A stretch of DNA of 64,000 nucleotides from Streptomyces nigrescens (lineage in GTDB: Bacteria; Actinomycetota; Actinomycetes; Streptomycetales; Streptomycetaceae). The stretch is from the NCBI GenBank assembly GCA_024349765.1, contig AP026073.1:1798001-1862000 (forward strand). Reading direction: 5' to 3'. This document shows positions 59,643 to 64,000 of this stretch, piece after piece. Numbering within the stretch: position 1 is the first letter of the stretch; every line of letters starts with the position of its first letter. A program made the position numbers and the translations under genes. The notes beneath the pieces are model-generated. The model did not search any database. It saw only the letters and a program-made list of their open reading frames with translations, and was not told the DNA's origin.

Positions 59643-59848
59643 AGAAGGGCAGCCGGGTGACCGGCGCCGCGCGCGAGAAGCTCGCGGCAGACCTGAAGAA
59701 GAAGTACGACTCCGGTGCGAGCATCCGGGCGCTGGCCGAGGAAACCGGTCGCTCCTACGGATTCGTGCACCGGATGCTCACCGAATCCGGCGTGGTGCTG
59801 CGCGGTCGCGGCGGAGCCACAAGGGGCAAGAAGGCCGCCACGGTCTGA
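59627..59848 (+). CDS. Small helix-turn-helix protein (73 aa)
   Basis: GTG 59627 with GAGGAGG 5 nt upstream. VTGAAREKLAADLKKKYDSG then the HTH SIRALAEETGRSYGFVHRMLTESG, closed by a basic RGRGGATRGKKAA tail. It resembles the HTH part of resolvases/BldC-sized regulators; streptomycetes carry closely similar conserved proteins. A DNA-binding regulator is probable; targets unknown. Confidence 0.85.
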   Translation: MAETLKKGSRVTGAAREKLAADLKKKYDSGASIRALAEETGRSYGFVHRMLTESGVVLRGRGGATRGKKAATV

Positions 59849-59960
59849 CGGCCGCGTCTCCGGAACAGCGGTCTCCCCCCGGTCGGCCGATCCGTCGGCC
59901 GGGAGGTTACCGTTCAGTCACTTACGCACGCACGTGCGGCTGGCTGACTCGGAGGCGCTC

Positions 59961-60740
59961 ATGACTCTGCTCGACAAGGACGGTGTGCGGCTCACCGTGG
60001 ACGGCGACATCGCCACGGTGACCCTCGCCAACGCGGCCAAGCGCAATGCGCAGTCGCCGGCCATGTGGCGGGCGCTGGCCGAAGCGGGCTCGCTGCTGCC
60101 GGGGAACGTCCGGATCGCGGTGCTGCGTGGTGAGGGCCAGTCCTTCTCCGCGGGCCTCGACCGGCAGGCGTTCACGCCCGAAGGCTTCGACGGCGAGCCG
60201 TCGTTCATCGACCTGGCGCGCGGTTCGGACGACGCCCTGGACGCCACGATCGCCGAGTACCAGGAAGCGTTCACCTGGTGGCGGCGGAACGACCTGGTGT
60301 CCATCGCCGCCGTCCAGGGGCACGCCATCGGCGCCGGCTTCCAGCTGGCGCTCGCCTGCGATCTGCGGGTGGTCGCCCAGGACGCCCAGTTCGCCATGCG
60401 GGAGACCAGCCTCGGGCTGGTCCCGGACCTGACCGGCACCCACCCCCTGGTCGGACTCGTCGGCTACGCCCGGGCGCTGGAGATCTGCGCCACCGGACGG
60501 TTCGTGCACGCCGACGAGGCCGCGCGGATCGGCCTGGCCAACCTCGTGGTGCCCGGTGACGAACTCGACGCCGCCGTGTCCGACCTGGCGGCCGCGCTGG
60601 TCGCCCCGCCGCGCGACGCCGTCATCGAGACCAAGGCCCTGCTGGCCGGCGCCGCGGGCCGCACCTACGAGGAGCAGCGCCGCGCCGAGCGTGCCGCCCA
60701 GGCCCGCCGGCTGCGCGACCTCGCCGGCGTCGGCGACTAG
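59961..60740 (+). CDS. Enoyl-CoA hydratase/isomerase family protein
   Basis: 259 residues from ATG 59961 (GGAGG 5 nt upstream). Crotonase fold: NAAKRNAQSPAMWRAL, oxyanion loop 1 FSAGLDRQAF, oxyanion loop 2 GHAIGAGFQLALACDLRV, and RETSLGLVPDLTGTHPL carrying one catalytic glutamate. Fatty-acid or amino-acid degradation is likely; exact substrate unknown. Confidence 0.92.
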   Translation: MTLLDKDGVRLTVDGDIATVTLANAAKRNAQSPAMWRALAEAGSLLPGNVRIAVLRGEGQSFSAGLDRQAFTPEGFDGEPSFIDLARGSDDALDATIAEYQEAFTWWRRNDLVSIAAVQGHAIGAGFQLALACDLRVVAQDAQFAMRETSLGLVPDLTGTHPLVGLVGYARALEICATGRFVHADEAARIGLANLVVPGDELDAAVSDLAAALVAPPRDAVIETKALLAGAAGRTYEEQRRAERAAQARRLRDLAGVGD

Positions 60741-60762
60741 CCGCACCTGACGCGCACCTCCT

Positions 60763-60808
60763 GACGTGGCCCGGCCGGCCGCCGTACGGCAGCCGGCCGG
60801 GCCACGTC
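60763..60808. terminator. Terminator between convergent genes
   Basis: Perfect 17-bp inverted repeat (60763-60779 with 60792-60808) with a self-complementary GCCGTACGGC at the loop. Confidence 0.85.
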
Positions 60809-60831
60809 CGTCTCCGCCTCCGTGTCCCGTC

Positions 60832-61557
60832 TCAGTCCCGCTCCACCGCCGTGACCAGCACCGCGATCGTCTGCGGGGCGTCCGGCCGGGCCGCCACCGC
60901 CTGGCGTACCGCGACGGCGACGTCCAGCGGGCGGTAGCCGGCCGCCACGGCCAGCTGGACCAGCACATGCCCGTCGGTGCGCCGCACCGCCCGGGTCCGC
61001 CCGCCGAGCACCGGCGCCAGCCGGGCCACTCCGGACACTGCCAGCGCCGCCGCGGCGATCCCCTCCGGGCCCTCCGGCACCGCACCGGCCGGCTCGGCCG
61101 TCACGGGCGGCTTCTCCGGGCGGACGGTGGTGAGCGCCGGCCCCGCCCGGCTCGCCCCGGCCTCCTCCAGCAGGCCCGTCACCCGCAGGTCCACCGCGGC
61201 CACCACCAGCCCCAGCCCCTGCACCGACGCCTCCAGCAGCGCCGCCCGCACCTCGTCGGCGACGGCGGGCAGCGGTCGGTCGCCGACCGCGGCGAACTCC
61301 GCACTGATCCGCAGCGGGCCCGGCGGCAGGGCGCTCGGTGGCGCCGGCACCGCCGGTTCTTGGGCGTGCGCCGGGTCGGCGACGGACAGCCGCAGGGTGC
61401 CGAGCCGCACCCCGGACTGCGTGCCGAGCGCCGCCCGCAGCGCCTCGGCGGCGGCCTGCTCGGTGATCCAGGACCCGTTCGCGGGCCCGCCCAGCGGCAA
61501 CACCCGGCCGATCCCGAGCTGCTGCCGTACCGTCTGCGCCACCTGTTCAGCGGCCAC
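60832..61557 (-). CDS. Conserved hypothetical next to the Asp23/Gls24 cluster
   Basis: 241 residues from GTG 61557 (AAAGGGG 7 nt upstream). N-terminus VAAEQVAQTVRQQLGIGRVLPLGG, middle LRLSVADPAH and SVQGLGLVVAAVDLRVTGLL, C-terminus GVARLAPVLGGRTRAV and VLVQLAVAAGYRPLDVAVAV. The C-terminal part has the Asp23-like pattern of a short region followed by a DV..V...V repeat. Related streptomycete proteins are sometimes labelled nucleopolyhedrovirus P10-like, probably a misnomer. Divergent from the Gls24 gene. Confidence 0.7.
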   Translation of the reverse strand: MAAEQVAQTVRQQLGIGRVLPLGGPANGSWITEQAAAEALRAALGTQSGVRLGTLRLSVADPAHAQEPAVPAPPSALPPGPLRISAEFAAVGDRPLPAVADEVRAALLEASVQGLGLVVAAVDLRVTGLLEEAGASRAGPALTTVRPEKPPVTAEPAGAVPEGPEGIAAAALAVSGVARLAPVLGGRTRAVRRTDGHVLVQLAVAAGYRPLDVAVAVRQAVAARPDAPQTIAVLVTAVERD

Positions 61558-61775
61558 CGCGTCACCCCTTTCGGACCCCCGCCCCCAGCCTGCCGCAGAC
61601 CGGCCCGTACGGCAGGGCGGTGTGCCGAACGGCGCCAGGGGGAGCACTCCGATGCCGCATCCCGTAAGCGCACGGGGGCGAGCCCCTCTACTGTGGGAAC
61701 GAAACACCACGAAAACGGGGCAAGAGCGAACAGAACTGACGAAATCCCCTTCTTCCCGGAAAGGGACGTACGGTG

Positions 61776-62234
61776 ATGACCGAGAGCCAGCAAGAGGACG
61801 GACCCAGGACGCCGGTCAAGCGCGGCGGCGGTGACCCCGCGACCCGTGGGCGGACCACCATCGCCGACGGCGTCGTGGAGAAGATCGCCGGTCTCGCGGC
61901 CCGGGACGTCGTCGGCGTGCACGCCATGGGCAGCGGCCTGGCCCGCACGTTCGGTGCGGTCCGCGACCGGGTGCCCGGCGGCCGGGCGGCGGCGACCGCG
62001 AGCCGCGGGGTGAAGGCCGAGGTCGGCGAGGTGCAGACCGCGCTGGACCTGGAGATCGTGGTCGACTACGGCGTCGCCATCGCCGACGTCGCGCGCAGCG
62101 TGCGGGAGAACGTCATCGCGGCGGTGGAACGGATGACGGGCCTGGAGGTCGTCGAGGTCAACATCGCGGTCAGCGACGTCAAGCTCCCCGACGAAGCGGA
62201 CGAAGAAGAGGAAGCGGAACCGCGGCTCCAGTGA
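61776..62234 (+). CDS. Asp23/Gls24-family envelope stress protein
   Basis: 152 residues; AAGGGA 10 nt before ATG 61776 (a GTG one codon earlier is possible). Asp23 domain: RTTIADGVVEKIAGLAARDVVGVHAMG, VKAEVGEVQTALDLEIVVDYG and AIADVARSVRENVIAAVERMTGLEVVEVNI (given in parts), ending in an acidic tail. In Firmicutes Asp23 forms membrane-attached filaments under cell-wall stress. Confidence 0.92.
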   Translation: MTESQQEDGPRTPVKRGGGDPATRGRTTIADGVVEKIAGLAARDVVGVHAMGSGLARTFGAVRDRVPGGRAAATASRGVKAEVGEVQTALDLEIVVDYGVAIADVARSVRENVIAAVERMTGLEVVEVNIAVSDVKLPDEADEEEEAEPRLQ

Positions 62235-62271
62235 GCGGGACCCGTCCGGAGTGGCAGCGAAGGAGCGCACG

Positions 62272-62469
62272 ATGAGCATGGCCGTGGTCGGTCTTCTGGC
62301 CGGAATGGCGCTGGGCTTCGCCGGATACTTCGGCGGCTTCGGCGCGTTCGTACTGGTGGCGGCGCTGGGCGCGGTCGGGTTCGTCGCGGGCCGGATCCTC
62401 GACGGGGACGTGGAGGCCCGCGAGTTCTTCCGCGCCCGTACCGGCGACCGCGACGAACGGCGGCGGTGA
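62272..62469 (+). CDS. Small membrane protein of the Asp23 cluster (65 aa)
   Basis: ATG 62272 with AAGGAG 7 nt upstream. Two short helices AVVGLLAGMALGFAGYFGGF and FVLVAALGAVGFVAGRIL, then a charged tail GDVEAREFFRARTGDRDERRR (shown partly). DUF2273-like proteins fill this place in Asp23 loci. Anchoring is the likely role. Confidence 0.83.
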   Translation: MSMAVVGLLAGMALGFAGYFGGFGAFVLVAALGAVGFVAGRILDGDVEAREFFRARTGDRDERRR

Positions 62470-62475
62470 GCCGGG

Positions 62476-62874
62476 GTGGCGACGGCGTCCCCGCCCACCG
62501 CTGCGGCTGACGTACCGGCGGGCGAGCGGGGCGCGACCCGGCTCGCGGACCGGGTGGTCGCGAAGATCGCCGCCCGGGCCGCCCGCGAGGCACTGCGCGC
62601 GAAGTCCCCGCAGGACCGCACGGACGCGCACGCCACGGTGAGCGTCCACCGGCGCGAGGACCTGGCGCACTTCGGCGAGGCGCGGGTACGGATCGCGGTG
62701 GAACTGGGCTACCCCTCGGACATCGGCGCGCAGTGCGGAGCGGTGCGCCGGCGAGTGACCGAGCGCGTGGGGGAGTTGGCGAACATGACGGTTCCCGAGG
62801 TCACGGTGGAGGTCGAGCGGCTGCACTCCCCGCTGCTGGAGGGCCGGGGCCGGGGCCGGGAGAGGGTGCGATGA
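62476..62874 (+). CDS. Asp23-like protein, second copy
   Basis: 132 residues from GTG 62476. ATRLADRVVAKIAARAAREALR, ARVRIAVELGYPSDIGAQCG and VTERVGELANMTVPEVTVEVERLH reproduce the Asp23 pattern in shortened form. ATGA overlap with the next gene. Confidence 0.75.
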   Translation: MATASPPTAAADVPAGERGATRLADRVVAKIAARAAREALRAKSPQDRTDAHATVSVHRREDLAHFGEARVRIAVELGYPSDIGAQCGAVRRRVTERVGELANMTVPEVTVEVERLHSPLLEGRGRGRERVR

Positions 62875-63527
62875 GCGACGACGACGCGGAGCCGGAAGAG
62901 ACCCGGCGGCTGCCCACCCTGGAGAACCCGCCCGGCGGATCCCCCCGTTCCGCCACCGGCGCCACCGCCACCGGCGCCGCGGGCGACGGCCGCCACCGCT
63001 TCTGGTCGTCCCGCCGGGTCCCGGCCGGTCTGGTCGCGCTGGTGCTGCTGGCCGCCGCGGGACTGCTGCTCTACGACGTGGCCGCGGTGCGCGCGCACCG
63101 CCAGGCGATGGCCTGGCGCCGGTGGCTGGCCGACGAACTGGCCACCCGTCACCTCGACGACACCTGGGTGCTGGCCGGCGCGGCGCTCGCCGCGGCGGTG
63201 GGCCTCTGGCTGATCGTGCTCGCCGTCACCCCCGGCCTGCGCCGGATGCTGCCGATGCGGCCGGTCGCCCCGGACGTCCGGGCCGGTCTCGACCGCCCGG
63301 CCGCCGCGCTGATCCTGCGCGACCGCGCCATGGAGGTCGCCGGTGTGCAGTCCGTACGGATGACCGTCGGCCGGCACAGGGCCAAGGCGCGGGCGGTCTC
63401 CCACTTCCGCGAGCTCGACGAGGTCCGCGCCGACCTCGACGCCGCGCTCGGTGCCGGCCTCGACCAGCTGGGCCTGGCCCACCGGATGCGGCTGACCGTG
63501 CACGTCCGGCGTCCGAAGAAGGGGTGA
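62871..63527 (+). CDS. DUF6286-like membrane protein of the Asp23 cluster
   Basis: 218 residues. Hydrophilic start, helix 1 VPAGLVALVLLAAAGLLLYD, helix 2 VLAGAALAAAVGLWLIVLAV, then a cytosolic domain (AALILRDRAMEVAGVQSVRM, LDQLGLAHRMRLTVHVRRP) with Asp23-like strand-helix order. Probably anchors or partners the Asp23 proteins. Confidence 0.8.
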   Translation: MSDDDAEPEETRRLPTLENPPGGSPRSATGATATGAAGDGRHRFWSSRRVPAGLVALVLLAAAGLLLYDVAAVRAHRQAMAWRRWLADELATRHLDDTWVLAGAALAAAVGLWLIVLAVTPGLRRMLPMRPVAPDVRAGLDRPAAALILRDRAMEVAGVQSVRMTVGRHRAKARAVSHFRELDEVRADLDAALGAGLDQLGLAHRMRLTVHVRRPKKG

Positions 63528-63533
63528 GTGCGA

Positions 63534-64000
63534 TGCGCCGGACCCGCAGAAGGGCCAACCGGGTGCTGCTCGGCCTGATCGGCGTGGTGCTGTTCGGCAC
63601 CGGCGGACTGGTGCTGCTGGGCGGGCTCGACCTGCCCGCGGCCTGGCACCTCGGGCTGCCGGCCGGCTGGCCCTGGTCCCGCCCCGGCGACGTCCTGCTC
63701 TCCGCGTACCAGCGCACCCGCTGGACCGACCAGGGCTGGTGGTGGCCGGTGGTCATCGCCGCCCTGGCCGTCCTCGTGCTGCTCCTCCTGTGGTGGCTGC
63801 TGGCGCAGTTCCGGCGCCACCGGCTCGGCGAGATCCTCGTCGACAGCGGCGACGGCGAGGGCGCGGAACTGCGCGGGCGGGCGCTGGAGGCGGTGCTCAC
63901 CGCCGAGACGGAGGCGCTGGACGGCGTCGACCGGGCCGCCGTACGGCTCACCGGCCGCCGCACCGGACCCCGCGTCCGGGCGGTCCTCGCGCTCGCCCCG
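63534..64000 (+). CDS. amaP: Alkaline-shock membrane anchor AmaP-like protein (N-terminal part)
   Basis: Starts ATG 63534, 4 nt after the previous stop; open to the window end (155 codons). Helix 1 RVLLGLIGVVLFGTGGLVLL, a Trp-rich loop (GWPWSRPGDVL, WTDQGWWWP), helix 2 VVIAALAVLVLLLLWWLLAQF, then the beginning of a cytosolic domain. This two-helix hairpin plus Asp23-like tail matches AmaP. Confidence 0.82.

Overview
The window is very GC-rich chromosomal DNA of a Streptomyces-type actinomycete. The pointers are extreme G/C at third codon positions, many GTG starts, dense ATGA/GTGA gene overlaps, TAnnnT boxes 6-7 nt before start codons (leaderless-type promoters), an LAETG wall-anchored protein, ectoine/hydroxyectoine genes, a SufU-type Fe-S operon and actinobacterial cobalamin gene order. 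I saw no integrase, transposase, phage gene, CRISPR array or complete tRNA/rRNA gene. It reads as core chromosome with accessory inserts.

Layout. 1-3.6 kb: end of the suf operon (sufD', Rieske ferredoxin, sufC, sufS, sufU, sufT-like), a strong terminator, and a decapitated SMR efflux gene. 3.9-7.2 kb: dapD, a CysZ/EI24 membrane protein, a dapA-family gene and a 49-aa basic protein. 7.4-12.6 kb: a secreted nuclease, a conserved protein with a paralogue at 55.4 kb, and a Tat-exported PhoX phosphatase. 12.6-16.2 kb: methyltransferase, luciferase-like oxidoreductase, TerD-family protein, GlsB-type membrane protein. 16.3-24.9 kb: an oxidative uronate catabolism locus (uronate dehydrogenase, KdgD, a TIM-barrel-like protein, an IclR-kinase-response regulator operon, 2,5-dioxovalerate dehydrogenase). 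A shared palindrome, GTTC-N8-G(A/G)AC, lies just after the -10 box of each structural promoter. 24.2-28.6 kb: GNAT, methyltransferase, DsbA-like, class V aminotransferase, ene-reductase. 28.7-32.1 kb: ectABCD. 32.7-36.1 kb: amidohydrolase, BASS transporter, LAETG protein. 36.3-46.6 kb: a cobalamin operon on the minus strand behind a B12 riboswitch, with nearly every junction overlapping and two tiny coupling ORFs. 46.8-51.3 kb: an unusual three-gene system of EACC1-like protein, caspase-TM-solute-binding-VWA protein and solute-binding lipoprotein. 51.3-53 kb: PiT phosphate transporter with a PHO box. 53.3-60.8 kb: class II aldolase, a hydrolase-fold protein lacking its serine, the paralogue, VOC protein, an ABC-F ATPase behind an 8-codon leader ORF, HTH protein, enoyl-CoA hydratase. 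60.8-64 kb: an Asp23/Gls24 envelope-stress cluster running off the end.

The parts that work together are Fe-S assembly, uronate to 2-oxoglutarate, osmoprotectant synthesis, corrin ring to cobamide, and possibly a phosphate-starvation set (PiT, PhoX and the secreted nuclease all have PHO-box-like 11-bp repeats upstream). The best candidate for an under-described system is the EACC1/caspase/solute-binding module at 46.8-51.3 kb. The most testable regulatory prediction is the uronate operator. All assignments come from reading motifs and context; no database search was run.
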